The notes under the pieces are model-generated. The model had not been told where the DNA came from. It did no database searches and saw nothing but the letters and a program-made list of their open reading frames with translations. From assembly GCF_027409185.1 (NCBI RefSeq), contig NC_084467.1:15862501-15926500 (forward strand): a DNA stretch of 64,000 nt. The letters run 5' to 3'. Below, piece by piece: positions 24,716 through 36,479 of this stretch (the first letter of the stretch is position 1; each line of letters opens with the position of its first letter). A program made the position numbers and the translations under genes. The stretch comes from Cynocephalus volans. Taxonomy: Eukaryota > Chordata > Mammalia > Dermoptera > Cynocephalidae.

Positions 24716-25289
24716 TGTTAACTCTAATTCGTGTGTACTGACAACCTAAAAACTGTGCTAGAGAAGGAAATTACCCAGTTCCTCATGTGCTCAGGGTGAC
24801 AGGACTCTTCCAGCGACACACTGGACTGCTGGTGTGAGCTCGCCTTAACAAGAAAGGAGAAAGTAGTTTATCCACAAACAAACACAGGGCCAGCAAACTG
24901 GAAATCCAGAATCTTGTAATCCACACGGGGTTCATCCTGGGAAACGAGACTCCGGAAGAAGCCTGGAGGTGGTTTCATGAAGCTCTTGGATTTGTTAACA
25001 TGAGTGATGACCTTCTGACTTCTAATTGTCATAATTCTGCACATTAGATTGCCTTCATCTTACTCTATATTCTGTTGTCTCTGTGTACCTGTCTAGGTGG
25101 ATAACTGGATATACTGTATTAAATTGTATGTATTTTTTTGCTTTCAATCTATATACAATTAGGTTTTCAATCTCGTGAAGTAACGGATTATGGAATAAAC
25201 AGTTGAAGAGTGGGAAAAAAAAAAAGAAAGAAATTATGCAGTTCCTGCCCAAGACATGGACAATATGAAATAGAGATGTGAGAATGTAT
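24716..25289. other. intergenic, no gene seen
   Basis: AT-rich, including an A run near 25215. No repeat named. Confidence 0.45.
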
Positions 25290-25690
25290 TATGGAATCTT
25301 AGAAGAGGGACGCCTAACCTAGCCTAGGTGGGAAGATTTTCTGGAGGAGACAGCTAAAGCTGAATTTTAAAGGGTAAGCAGACATTAGCAAGGTGAAGAA
25401 AGAAGGACCCAGACTGGAGAGGCAGGAATCAGCATGAGCAGAGGCAGGAAACAGCATGGCAAGTTTAAGGAAACTCAACAGTTCAGTGTTACTGGAGTCA
25501 CAAGCATGAGACCAAGAGGCATGAGGAAAAGCTTGGAGAGGGGACTGGGGCTGGGTCATGCAGGGCTCCTTATTCCATGGAAAAGCCAGGACTTAATCCT
25601 GCAGATGGCAGAGAGCCTAGAGATGGACTGTAAGCAGAGGAGAGACGTGGTCAGGCTAGTGGTTTAAATAGATCATTCTAGACTGTGGGG
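25290..25690 (-). repeat. L2 LINE fragment
   Basis: Reverse L2-like text: 'ggaagattttctggaggaga', 'cagctaaagctgaattttaa', 'gcatgagcagaggcaggaaa', and 'cttaatcctgcagatggcag' with 'agagacgtggtcaggctag'. Confidence 0.55.
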
Positions 25691-27449
25691 TATGTTTTCT
25701 CTGCTTGGCTCCCCTTCAGCAATGATATACTGTCCTTGGTTAGTTTATTTCTAATGATCAGAAAAATCTGGTCTCACCAGGCCAATCTCAAAGGCCCCTT
25801 TTGGCTGTGATATTCTGTGAACCACAAACATTCCAACAACTGAGCTGCCATACCTGCCAAACAGGGTCTGCTGCTTTTCAAACAACTGGGATCATTTTCT
25901 ACCTCCAGGGACAAATTCAGCACACATTCAGCAAATGTGTGTTGGTGAATAAATGCCCATCAACGATACCAAACTTGACAAGCTTTTCCTTGGAGCATTC
26001 CAGAGGCCCTGTGGGATCATAAGCATCAGATCCATCACCTACTGGAGTTTTCACCACCTAGGATCAGGGTCGTAAAAGGTGTCAGAGATTGGCCTAGCTT
26101 GTCATATTGTTGTTGTTTGCTTTTTAGTTTTTCCACATGCTGCTGCATAAATTGTCTATTACAATTCTGAATAAATTATGATTCAGAAGACTGCCTTCCA
26201 GCCTCTACTCACTCCACCAGGGTCCACTCGGGGTGTCACTGGAGGTTCTCAAGTGCTGATTGGCTTGTAAAATGCTGTGTGTTTACGATCATGCTCAGTG
26301 TCTCATGGACAACTTCCTTTTTTAGGATTAATGTGATCAAAGCAAATGTTCCTGGCTTTATAGTCAGACTTGGTAGCCTTGATGAAGTCACTTAACCTGC
26401 AAAAGGGTAAAACAGCCTCCCTTGCTGGTTTGCTTTAAGTATTAGAAACAAGAACCACAATGAGTGATCATGTAACCCCACTGAGCCTCTCTGTTCTCAT
26501 TTAAGTGGGGGTGACAGTATCCACTGGGCAGGACTGCAGCATGAATGCATATAAAGTCCTTGGTGTGAGCATTCACAACACCAGTAACAATCATTCATGA
26601 TGATTCCTGCCTAATACTGTCTAGGATTAAAGTGACTGAGCACAGGGTTGACTTAGAGAAGAATCATAATTGAACAATCCCACAGTGAGTTCAGAATTAA
26701 CCTCTTATTTCCCCTCCCTGCCAACATCCCCATCCCAGCCTCAGTCCCATATGTCCCTTTAGGCCCCATTCAACCCTCCTGGAGATGAGGTTCCTAAGAC
26801 GGAACATGGGAACTGCCACAGGCGATGGCTGAAGTAGAGCAGGGGACAGTCTCAGTCCCAGAGGTGCTAGGACCAAGCAGGGACCTCAACTCCAGAGCTT
26901 CCCACAGCAGGGACTCGGGAACTGAGTTTGGAGGAACACTCAAGATGGAAAAATTAAAGCCTGTCCAAGATTTGAGGTGGGCTGGCGTAAAGCAGGGTGC
27001 CTGCCCTTCTTTTTAATCTCTTTGATCAGATTTACTCATAAAACCTATGCCAAGGGCTGAATTCTATAGATTACCACAGAAATCTCCCTTGGGCAGTTCA
27101 TCCACCCTCCATTAAAAGCTGAAAGGACAAGGAGAAAGGGGCAGATGCTTTCAAGGCACTCAGCAAGGTCATTCGTTCCCAGGTCACCCTCATCCTGCCC
27201 GCCCAGGCAACTTATGTAAAACCAGGGTCTGCACGCCTCACTGGACGGACTCCACACTGGCCGGCGCTCTCACTGCAGTCATCACCTGTTCCTCCAGCAT
27301 GGCCACCAGTCCTCCTCTACCACCCTGGGAACCAGTATCTTGTTATCAATATACTGACATCAGGTCAAGATCACGATCTTGACATCAGTATCCCTACCAG
27401 CACTGCGGGAACTCACCAGCCGACCGCTGGTGAGCAGGAAGATCCAGAG
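25691..27449. other. intergenic, no gene seen
   Basis: No gene. Faint forward MIR at 26350-26600. A short perfect inverted repeat lies at 27364-27383. Otherwise unassigned. Confidence 0.45.
27364..27383. repeat. perfect 9-bp inverted repeat
   Basis: GTCAAGATC, AC loop, GATCTTGAC. The stem is also flanked by direct copies of TGACATCAG (one ending at 27363, one running over the right arm). Confidence 0.85.
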
Positions 27450-27660
27450 CTTCAGCAACGGCTTGGGGTTTAAGTTCAGACCCACCACTCACTAGCTCTG
27501 TGCCCTCCACTCAGTGAACTTGCCCTCTCTGTGCTCATTTCCTCATCTGTACAAGAGAGATACTGGGACTCGGCCTGCAGGGTTTCTGTGAAGACGAACT
27601 CACTTTGACACTGAAGTTTGAAATAGCACCTGGTACACAGCAGTACTCACTCAATGTTAG
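27450..27660 (+). repeat. MIR SINE
   Basis: Forward MIR: 'accactcactagctctgtgc', 'tcatttcctcatctgtacaa' and 'gcacctggtacacagcagta'. Confidence 0.75.
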
Positions 27661-28041
27661 TTTTCTCTTCACTGACCCCAAACACCCTGCCCCATTGGAT
27701 TCTCCCAGCAGGTGAAATCTCACTGCACTGTTGGTCAGGACGTCAGGACAGACTTCTTCAAAGATGGTCCTGTCTTGGCAAGACCAAGAGTGACCCTTGC
27801 GCTGGCTGTCCAGGATGGCCTCTTAGGCTCACCAGACTCCTCCCACAGTGGCGAGCATCCCGGCCTCAGTGTCACCAAGCTGCACATCATCTGGGGGAGC
27901 CCAAAACCACCTCACAGCTGAGGAAGAGGACGCAGAGGCTCAAGTCCCCAGTTTTCATTCCATCATGGTGGGGATTCGATTTCATCCCAGGGACACCTTG
28001 GCTTAGCTATTTAACTCTTGCTGACAAAGCAACAGGCTCAC
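27661..28041. other. intergenic between the CAMK2N1 side and the MUL1 3' end
   Basis: No gene or named repeat. Open frames are short and without resemblance to known families. Confidence 0.45.
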
Positions 28042-29294
28042 ACATGGTTGAAATGTGTTTAATTTGTGCTGTACACACTGGACACTGCATAGTACTAGTG
28101 TCAGCCCCCTGAGAGCACCCCCCCTCCCCACACAAAGGAGGATCAGGGGACAAATATTCAAAGACAGGGAAGGGAAATAAACAAGAGCTGTGTGTAGGAC
28201 TTCTGACTACTTAAAGGTGGTCAAAGACATTCCCCCACATCTCTTGCACTAACAGGCTCAAAAAGGGCAGGTGAAGGGTGACCAGTAATGTGGGAGGGGC
28301 CGTGTGATTACACCCATGGGATGTTAATGTTGCCATGGGCCGGGGCAGGGGAGGAGACTTGAAGGGCTCGGTGCTCAGGATGCTGGCAGCTACTTTACCC
28401 CAATAAAAGCTGTGAAAGCCGGGAAGCTAGGACAGCAGCATCTTTGCTGCCTCCATGGGGTGGTGAAGTCTTTCTGGCTTATCCTCCAGCAGGGAAAACC
28501 ACAGCCACCTCTCGGCCCTCCCAAGCTGCAAGAATTCCAATTCAGGGCCAGAGGCATGCTCTCTGGTGGCCCTCCCTAGGTCAGTGGAGACACCAGGAGG
28601 GATGACTGACTGACTGCCCCTCAAGTGACCTCTCTTCATTCTTCTGCCCAGTATCCCATCTGTTTGGGCAGAAGCAGATGTGCTGATTTCACTTTCTTTT
28701 GTCCTCTACACACATATGCACATGTATAGGAGGGAAGAGGTGAGGGAAAGGGACACAAGTGACCTGTCCAGCCTGACAATTTTGAAGACCTTTTCTTGGG
28801 ATGTAAGCAAAAGGAAGAAAAGCTCTGGCAGTCTGCTCAGAGGCAGCTCTGTGATGCATTTGTTGTACTCAGCGCCCAGCCCCTCCCCTCTGGCTGCGTT
28901 CTCCCCAAAGTTCGCAGCAATCCACAGTTCACCAGAAAGGATCAGAAGACAGAAAAACAGGAGCTGAAGATCACTGGCTTTGGTGTTTAAGCAATGAGGT
29001 GTTTTCAGTCGCACACACACCTATCTGGTTCCTGGGGAAAATGCCATGCCACTGCACCCACGCAGGGTGGGGCAATGATTCTAATGTTCTCTGCTGGAAA
29101 GGATCCCCACTCGGGTTGGAAAGGCAACACCCTGTTGTTGGAGGTGTGGGTCTGGACAGTATCCGCCCTCTCCCTCCCTCAATCATACCTGGAGGTAAGA
29201 GCTACCTCCACCACTGCTCTTCCAAAGGCTTCAAGACAAAAATCTCTGTAAAAGGGGGGTTGCTCCCATGTCTAACTGTGCAGCTTCAAAACCA
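28042..29294 (-). other. MUL1: MUL1 3' UTR
   Basis: About 1.25 kb from the stop codon to the inferred poly(A) site, contiguous with coding exon 4. Little recognisable repeat. Length agrees with what is known of mammalian MUL1 mRNAs (about 2.3-2.4 kb in total). Confidence 0.7.
28058..28063 (-). terminator. MUL1: MUL1 poly(A) signal ATTAAA
   Basis: TTTAAT on the plus strand is ATTAAA on the mRNA. A GU-rich stretch (TGTGTGAGCCTGTTGCTTTG) follows about 15 nt later, placing cleavage near 28042-28046. No AATAAA lies between here and the stop codon on this strand. Confidence 0.65.
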
Positions 29295-30024
29295 TTAGCT
29301 ATTGAACAGGGGAATCACCCGGGTGATCACCTGTCTGCAGATGGGGCACTTCTTGGGCTCTGGCAAGGCACGGTAGCACTCGCTGCAGGAACAGACATGC
29401 CCACACTCCAGAAAGACACAGGACCTGAAGCTGCTCAGACACACGACACAGGCGCTCTTCAGACTCTCCCTGTCCTCAGGCTTGGCTCGACTCAGCAGTT
29501 GGGCCTCATGTTCCCGGAACTCCTCCTCCATCTGCTTGAGGCGCAGTCGCTCCTGCCGCTCCAGATACTGCTTCCGAAGGATAAAGAAGAGGGTGGCACA
29601 TGTGGCAAAGCCAAAAACCAGCGCCAGGATCTTCCAGAGTCTGACGCTTGATTCCTGCCTCTGCAGCAGGCTGTCAAAGTCCTGGCTGCTCAGGTAGTAC
29701 TGCATGCCTTGTTTGGGGGGCTGCAGGCGGACGGAGTTGTTGTCCAGGACCAGTTCACCAACACCTGTGAGGGTGGCCCCAACCTTCAGCATCTCCTCGG
29801 TCTCCTGGATGCCTTTGGGCCGCTCACCACTGATATAGTGGCCAATGACATCAGTGAAGGACTGGATTGAGGGGTGGAACTTCTCATACACAGTCTCTAG
29901 GCCCAGATCCACTGAGTCCAGTGGCTTCAGCACACGCACGGCCACATCCGCACCATCCTCGTGGGGCACCAGATCAAAGGGCACTGTGTTGGTCCTCTGG
30001 TGAATGATCTTTGAACAGTCATTC
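29295..30024 (-). CDS. MUL1: MUL1 coding exon 4
   Basis: 730 nt coding residues 110 (last base) to 352. Holds most of the intermembrane domain, the second membrane segment (239-259) and the RING finger, ending IPLFNS. The acceptor is ctttttag-type (cttttag|GAATGACTG on the mRNA strand). Confidence 0.97.
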
Positions 30025-33000
30025 CTAAAAGAAGAGAACTAAAGATAAAACAAAAGTAGCAAACACCCAACACCCAGGCAGGGATGGAGATCATCTAAAT
30101 GCCAGGAGTACAGAATAAAGTCTGAAGAAACTGGAGAAATACAATAGAAATCACTATTACCCAAGTACCTCAGAAGGCTCCACTTTTTAGGTCCTTGAGT
30201 TATCAGTGGACAAGAACAGGGGATACCATCATTGATTGCCTATACCATTTATTTCCCTTTGCCACTGTAAAATAAACATCTAAAACAGAAACCCACAAGG
30301 ATCAGTTGGAAAAATGAAGCTCCATGCAATGGCACAAAATGATTTTAACAAATACTGAAATCACTAATCCATAAATCATTGTTTCAAAACTTTAGTGTGC
30401 ATAACAGTCAACAGATTCCAGGTTCCCTATCCTAGAAATTCTGGTTGAATAGGTCTGGGAGCCCAGGAATCTGCATTTTAACAAGATGCCTAGGTGATTT
30501 GGATGTAGAAGGTTCATAAGACCACACACAAAATATTATCAGCAGTGAGAGACTGGTCTTTGACCTGTCTCAGGAGAACAGAACCAGGACCCCAGCATTT
30601 GAATAGATCAACTGTAAGGTTTTTGGCCAGTGTAGAAAGGATATGTACCAAAGGTGGGTAGTTCGATTCCACACCATCTTGTGCTCCTGAAGTGTCAGCC
30701 GCTGAATTACCCCCTTGCAGTTTTCCACAAACTGGCTGTTGAGCGTTTCTTTAACAGATCGTACAGCTCCTAAGTGGAAACAAATTATTTTATTTATGAA
30801 GAATTGTTCTGCCTTCTCCTTTAAGGTAACTAAAAATGAGTTTTTAGTGTGAGTTTCATTCATTAATAAAGATGATGCCATTTTTTGTCATTGTAAGTTA
30901 CATTTTAGGAGCAGTCTGCTAAGCACTTTACATGAATCACATCATTTAAGTCATAAAACAACCCCATAAGGTAGGTATTATTTTAGAGATGAGGCAACAG
31001 GGGTTAAAAAAGTTCTGGTAATCTTCCCCCAAGATCACACAGCCATAACTTTGACCCCAAAGTATTTTCTGGGCCAAGGACCCAACACCATAAAAAGCAC
31101 TTCGTGTTAGCCAAGATGATCTTTATCAATCTTTTGGAAGAAGGAGGTTGTTTTCTACCTACCAATAAACAAACATACCTTCAATAACAGCATAAGGCAC
31201 ACATTTTCCCGGAGCTTCTGAAAGAATACTCTTTAAATCTTCACCCAAGTGGATTTTTTTAGCTCCCTAAAAGCAAAAAAGCATATTAAATCAACCATTG
31301 AATACTGACATGTTCAATCAAACTTAAAGGCAAAAAAGAAAAAGACTGTTTGCTTTTTTCATGTTGACCAAATGAGGAAATTGGGCAGGAAGGAGACTAC
31401 GGAGAATCAGATTTCAAAGCTGTGTCCCAGAAGTTTTACCACATAAACAAGGCATGGAACAGTGCCTCTGTCCTCTTCCATCACTGCAGAATGGCGGTGC
31501 CACATATATTCTTTCTCCAGTTAACCAAAGCATACACTTCTTTTAACACTTTTTAATGAAAACATAAAAGGTACTAGTCAATCAGCATACCACATACTGG
31601 ACATCACTTAATCTCTTCTTGACAGCACAGAGCTATGTTCCAAAGGGTTCAGAATGCAAAGCACCTAAACTATTGCCTAGTACACAGTAGGGGCTCAAGA
31701 AATGGTAGGTGCTATTATCACCACACCTTTATGAATTTATTCTCTGCATTTTATGTTATAATAAAGGGGTGCCTTTGCTTTCTTAGACAAGTCTCTGTTA
31801 ACTGATGCCAAACACTGTTCTTCCACTTTTTAATTTGTCTTTCTTCCCTCTCATAATCAAGTGAGCATGTTACTCCTGCTGCTGCCTTCTTCTAACAGTC
31901 CCTAGTTCTCCCACCCCTTTCCATTCAGAGTTTCCAACCTGCTATACTTGGGAAACCAACCAAGCCTGTTACTACCACTTCAAAAACGAGATAAAAGTAA
32001 TAAAATCAACAGTCATTTCCTGAGCATCTATGTGCCAGGCACTGTGCCGGGTGCTAGGGATTCAGGGATGAATAAAGGACCATTCCTGCCTTCAGGGTAT
32101 TCACGTCAACAAATCTTAAGGATGCCAGATTAGGTACCCTCTAAAGAGGTAAAGAGGTACTGGACACATATTAAAGTCACTCTGAGTTTTGGCTACTCTT
32201 ACACAGTAAATGATAGAAGCAAGGTCAATAACTTCTAAGCCACCTGCACTGTGAAGATAATAAAAACAACAGCAATAACAACTAACACTTACAATTTATT
32301 CATTTTTTATCTGTCCCCCTCCACTGGACTACTAAAATTCTAGGAGGGCTAGGACACTGTTTGTCTTGCTCACTGCTGTCTGCTTCGTGCCAAGAACAGT
32401 GCCTGACATACAGCAAGAACTCAATATATATTTGACAAATAAACTAGTGAATAAATAAGCCCTTAGATATACTACGTACAAGGCAATATGCTAAGCACTT
32501 TAAATGAATTTAACGCTCACACCATCCCTATACAGCAGACATTATTATCCCCAATTACTGATAAGGAAACTGAGGCTCAGAGAAACGAAGTGATTTTCCC
32601 AAAGTCACACAGCTAATAAAGTATCCATCACAGGATGGCCAATTTAAAAGTGGGGGGGGGGGATTTTTTAAAAGAGGAGAGGGTGGAGAATATGGTCAGA
32701 AAGACCTGGGGTTGAATCAAGCTTCAATGCATCCACTGTGACTTTGGGCAACTTAATTTATCTGAGTCTCAGTTTCCAAAACTGTAAAGGCACAATCTCA
32801 CTGGATTTTTATGTGGATTAAATGAACTGTAAGGTGTGAAACAATCCAGGCCAGGGGCTGGCACATAGGAGGCATACCGTACATATGCATTCCCCTCACT
32901 ACGAGAGATACAAAGGGTAAGACACAAACCTTACTCTGGAAGTTCTGCAATTTGATCAAGAAAATAGAGTCTAAAATATTACGAGTCCCAACTCTTTTCC

Positions 33001-34543
33001 CAGGAAGGGGCTATTTCATCCTCATGTAGGAACTAATTGGCAAAGCCAGTCCAAAGACCAGACCCAGAGAGTTCACTGCTTCAAAGAATCCCACATCCAG
33101 CCAACTTGAAGTCAGAGAGTGAAGTATCAGTTACACTCAGAGCCAATCACTTCAAGAGTAAGTTGATTATTTCATTAAGTAGAACACGGCAGTTGGAATC
33201 TTTCTAGGTTGCCATTGGCAAAGTAAATCCAATTGCCTCATAACTTGGTTCATTCAAGATTCCAAAACTCCTTTCACAGCAGGGATTTCCCACACTTGTT
33301 TCTAAGCCCTTATTGAAAACAATCTGATAATGAAGTTAGTCAGGTTTAGAAATCCATCTTTCACACGAATGTCAAATTAAGCCCTTTGCTGTTGTATTGT
33401 GAAATGTCAGCCAAAATGAACCACAAACATTTATTGTCTACCACTTGTCAAGCACTGAGTTAGAACCTAGAAGGAAAAGAGGAAAGGTAAGTAAGAGGCT
33501 GTCTCTGACCTAAAGAGGTCCTTCTCTCTGGACCAAACATTCACAATAAAGCAATGTGGTCAATCCGAAAAAAATCCTGCAACTGGAATCAAAAGATCTA
33601 AGTTTAAGTTCCAAGTTGACTAGCTCTAAAGTCTTTCCTCTGAATCTCAATTTCTGATTTGCAATCTAGGGGTAACTGTCATTTTATCTACCTCAAAAAA
33701 TTATTGTGAAGGAAACACAAAATCAAGACAGAAATGTGTAAACTGTAAAGTGCTGTTCAAAAAAGTGTTATTTTAAAATTAACTGTAATATAAAAAGGAA
33801 GAGTTTGTAGAAGCAAGGAGCTCAGTGGTTAAGTAAATGGGTCTCTACACTTGCTGCTCCCTTGGTCTGAACTGCTCTTCCTTAGATATCTCCATGGTCT
33901 CCCTCATCTCCTCCTGGGCTCTGCTCGAATGTCACCTATTTAAAATAGCAACCCCCCCCTTCCCCCATTATACCATTTCCTCTCTTCCCTGCCTTACTCT
34001 AAAGCACTTCTTACCACCTGTCATACCCCCTGATTTTCGTGTTTATTATCCGTCTAGTTGTACTAGAATGTAATCTCCACGAGGGCAGGGACTTCTACCT
34101 GTTCTACCCACTGCCTGGCGCGCAGCAGGTGCTCAATAAATATTTTTCTTTTTTTACTTAAGTCAATAAATACGTTTCGAACAAAGTAATGAAGTCAAGA
34201 TTCATTCTGAGCAATGAGAGCTTAGGAGAAAAGGAGCAGAGCCGCTGTTACGACGAGATCCGAATTCCGATCCTAGCTCCTCTGTTTACGGGCGGGGTGA
34301 CACCGTCTCAGAGCCTGTTTCCTCTTGTGGGTGGCTTCTGACTGTGGGGCGACCAAGGCGAGTCGTGGCTTCACCATCACCCGGGGCAGAGATGACCCGA
34401 CTGAGGTCAGTTCCACCACTGACCTTGAGCTCTTGGGAGACCTGGGCCTTCTGCCGGTACACGGAGTACAGGACGGCGGTGACCACAGAGCTGGTGCCCA
34501 GAAGGATGAACTGGCCCAGCGAGGGCCGCCCTCCGCTCTCCAT
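29295..34543 (-). CDS. MUL1: mitochondrial E3 ubiquitin ligase 1 (join of four exons, 352 aa)
   Basis: Complement join 29295-30024, 30649-30769, 31179-31266, 34424-34543: 730+121+88+120 = 1059 nt, 352 residues plus TAA, the exact family length. Known role: outer-mitochondrial-membrane RING E3 (MAPL/MULAN/GIDE) that ubiquitylates mitofusin and AKT, SUMOylates DRP1 and affects mitophagy. Visible: N-terminal membrane segment at residues about 9-27; the BAM/GIDE intermembrane-space domain in between; second membrane segment at 239-259 (ILALVFGFATCATLFFIL); basic cytosolic coil; C-terminal C3HC4 RING with C302, C305, C317, H319, C323, C326, C336, C339, all intact. Start ATG 34543 has a near-perfect Kozak context (GCCGCCATGG). 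All introns are GT-AG. CAMK2N1 follows on the same strand, about 12 kb downstream. Identification is firm. Confidence 0.98.
30025..30648 (-). other. MUL1: MUL1 intron 3, 624 bp
   Basis: Donor gtacat, acceptor ttttag, phase 2 (splits W110). The donor is weaker than consensus but gives the exact protein junction. About 30400-30500 has a 'gaatctgcattttaacaaga'-type old repeat fragment. Confidence 0.9.
30649..30769 (-). CDS. MUL1: MUL1 coding exon 3
   Basis: 121 nt encoding the end of G70 to the start of W110 (AVRSVKETLNSQFVENCKG and onward). The acceptor is ccacttag|GAGCTG. Confidence 0.97.
30770..31178 (-). other. MUL1: MUL1 intron 2, 409 bp
   Basis: Donor gtatgt, acceptor cttag, phase 1. Contains a reverse-oriented MIR fragment at about 30905-31050 ('gctaagcactttacatgaat', 'agagatgaggcaacagg', 'gatcacacagccataa'). 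Confidence 0.88.
31179..31266 (-). CDS. MUL1: MUL1 coding exon 2
   Basis: 88 nt encoding G41-E69 and the first base of codon 70 (GAKKIHLGEDLKSILSEAPG onward). Too small to stand out as an open frame; found by splice signals and family sequence. Acceptor ttttag, donor GAAG|gtatgt. Confidence 0.96.
31267..34423 (-). other. MUL1: MUL1 intron 1, 3157 bp, repeat-filled
   Basis: Phase 0, donor AAG|gtcagt. Ancient repeats by eye: MIR + at 31590-31720; L2 - at 32000-32130; L2 + at 32300-32460; MIR - at 32480-32620 ('gataaggaaactgaggctca'); MIR + at 32690-32890; L2 - at 33410-33530; MIR + at 33550-33780; L2 + at 33870-34150 ending 'caggtgctcaataaatattt'. A G10 run sits near 32653. No young SINE lies within the gene. 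Confidence 0.8.
34424..34543 (-). CDS. MUL1: MUL1 coding exon 1
   Basis: 120 nt encoding residues 1-40, MESGGRPSLGQFILLGTSSV and so on, including the first membrane segment, ending QELK at a phase-0 donor. No other in-frame ATG lies directly upstream, so this start is well supported. Confidence 0.97.
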
Positions 34544-34780
34544 GGCGGCGCCGAGCCCCAGGTGCAGACGGTGACGCCCAGGCCAGGTCCCGTGACCCGC
34601 TCCCTTCACTTCTCTCCACCCGGGACCGCACCCCCCACCAGGACGGCCCTTCCCGGAAACCCGCAGCCCGTCGCCAGGCGATGACGCGCGACGCCGGAAC
34701 CGGAAGTAGATGCAGGGTAGCGTGGACCGGAAGAAGGGGTTGCCCGGGTAACCGCCGCGCCGCTGAGGCCTTACTAGGGA
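34544..34780. promoter_or_regulatory. MUL1: MUL1 CpG-rich promoter and 5' UTR
   Basis: CpG-dense stretch immediately upstream of the MUL1 start, without TATA. Two ETS-type sites ACCGGAAGT (34699-34707) and ACCGGAAGA (34726-34734) on the plus strand suggest a GABPA/ETS-driven housekeeping promoter, as is common for genes of mitochondrial proteins. TSS probably about 34600-34700. Confidence 0.75.
34699..34707 (+). promoter_or_regulatory. ETS/GABPA consensus site
   Basis: ACCGGAAGT, the full ETS class I consensus, about 156 bp upstream of the MUL1 ATG; a second near-consensus copy lies 27 bp further upstream. Confidence 0.6.
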
Positions 34781-34999
34781 CCTGCTCTCCGGAACTGGGT
34801 GTCAGGGAGAGGTTTGGGGGAGCTGAGGTGTCGCCTACCGCTCCACGACTGTTTCGTCTTCAACATGCTCCGCACCGGCCATAACTGACTCGCCCGCGTC
34901 GCCCTGGTGTCAGTCCCTGTGGTTTCCTGGGGTTACTGGGTTGTTTCATGGTTTTTTGATGTCTCCCCCGTTAGGTTAGCAGGAAAGAAGAGAATTGTG
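34781..34999. other. MUL1 upstream flank
   Basis: Declining CpG content, no gene. A short open frame at 34681-34884 on the plus strand has no resemblance to known proteins. Confidence 0.4.
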
Positions 35000-35200
35000 T
35001 ATTAAGCACTTATGAGTATTACACATTTAAGCTTGAAAGCAAACCTTGAAACTTGTATTTTATTCTGTCCACTTAGATGAGAAAACTGAGGTTAGAGAGC
35101 TTAGGGGATGTGCTCAAAGTCATACTGTTAATGAGTGCGAAGAGGAATTTACCCAACTCCAGAGCCCTTAGCTCTACTCCATGAGGGCAGATTATATCAC
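35000..35200 (-). repeat. MIR SINE
   Basis: Reverse MIR: 'ttaagcacttatgagtatta', 'cttagatgagaaaactgagg' and 'gctcaaagtcatactgttaa'. Confidence 0.7.
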
Positions 35201-35259
35201 CAAAGCAGCCCTTTAATCTGCCATCATAACAGAGAACAACATGTTTACTAAATAGTAAC

Positions 35260-35480
35260 TACAGCTGCATTTACCAAGTGCCTCTTATGTGTCAGGTGCT
35301 GTGACAAAAAAGTTTGCAGGCATCATCCCATATAATACAACTCTACTATAGTGCAGATTACATATGAAGAAACTGAGGCTCAGGTTAAGGAACTTGTTCA
35401 GGGTCATATTGCTAAGAGATAGGGATGGGCTTCAAACCCATGTGGTCCTTATTCAGAGACTGTTTTCTGATTCCACAGGG
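35260..35480 (-). repeat. MIR SINE
   Basis: Reverse MIR: 'gcctcttatgtgtcaggtgc', 'gaagaaactgaggctcaggt' and 'gggcttcaaacccatgtggt'. Confidence 0.7.
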
Positions 35481-35904
35481 CATCTCCTTCCCAAACTAAT
35501 CAGCGATACCCAAAATCTTATCCAAAACACCAACCTGCAAAGCATGTGTTCACTGAGTTATCTCCTACAGGTTATGCTTTGAATTGTTGAAAATACAGGA
35601 AAGTACCTATTGACCAAAATCAATATATGTAAAATGTGTCTAAAAACTGTAGATTGCTCCACAAAAGTAAAATATCTTTATTAAAGCAGCTGGTTATCTG
35701 TGACATTTTTCTAATGCATTCCTTAAATATGCTTGGGGTGAAATAAGAATTACTTTCTAAGAACACGGAGTTAGAATCCCTAGATTGTCAACACCCTGGG
35801 ATATCTTTGATGATTTTTAACCAATGTATGATCATGAATTTGTTAAATACACACACATAAACTTAAAATGAAGCCTAACTTTAATTTTTTTAATGGAACT
35901 TGTC
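35481..35904. other. intergenic, no gene seen
   Basis: AT-rich, unassigned. Confidence 0.4.
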
Positions 35905-36470
35905 AAAAGTTTGATAAAACATTGTGTTGGCAAAGGTGTGGGGGAAAGAGATTCCTATATATTGCTTGTGGGTATAAAATTGGCCATTATTTATGGAGAA
36001 CAATTGGACGATATTGATCAAGATTAAAAGTGCCCACACTCATTGACCTAGCAATTCCACTTCTAGAAATTCTTCCTACTTAAATACTCACACATGTGAA
36101 CATGACAAATATACAGGATTATTCATTGCAGCATCGTTTTTAATAACAAAAGATGAAAACAACCTAAATGTTATCAATAGTCAATTGGTTAAGTACTTTT
36201 TTAAAAACATGTGTATGTCGGCATAATAAAGTGAAAAAGGAAACTGCATAACTGTTTGACTATAATCCCATTTATTTTTAAGAGGGGGGATAAAAATATC
36301 TATGTTTGCATGACTCTGGTAGGATTCACAAAAAAGCTGATAATATTATTGGTTTTTTCCATAGAAAGAAACTGGATGATAAGAGAACAGAGAGGGTGAC
36401 TTTTCACTCTTTTGTGCCTTTTGAGTGTGAATGTATAGCATATTTTAAATTAATTAAATTTGAATTTAAA
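35905..36470 (+). repeat. old L1-type LINE fragment
   Basis: Text in L1 ORF2-3' order: 'tggcaaaggtgtgggggaaa', 'gacctagcaattccacttct', 'attgcagcatcgtttttaat', 'caacctaaatgttatcaata'. Heavily mutated, no ORF. Confidence 0.65.
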
Positions 36471-36479
36471 AAGACAAGA

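Noticed and set aside
34607-34609. In-frame upstream start of MUL1 (22 extra codons)
   Set aside because: The codon is GTG, not ATG. The ATG at 34543 has a near-perfect Kozak context and gives the exact family N-terminus.
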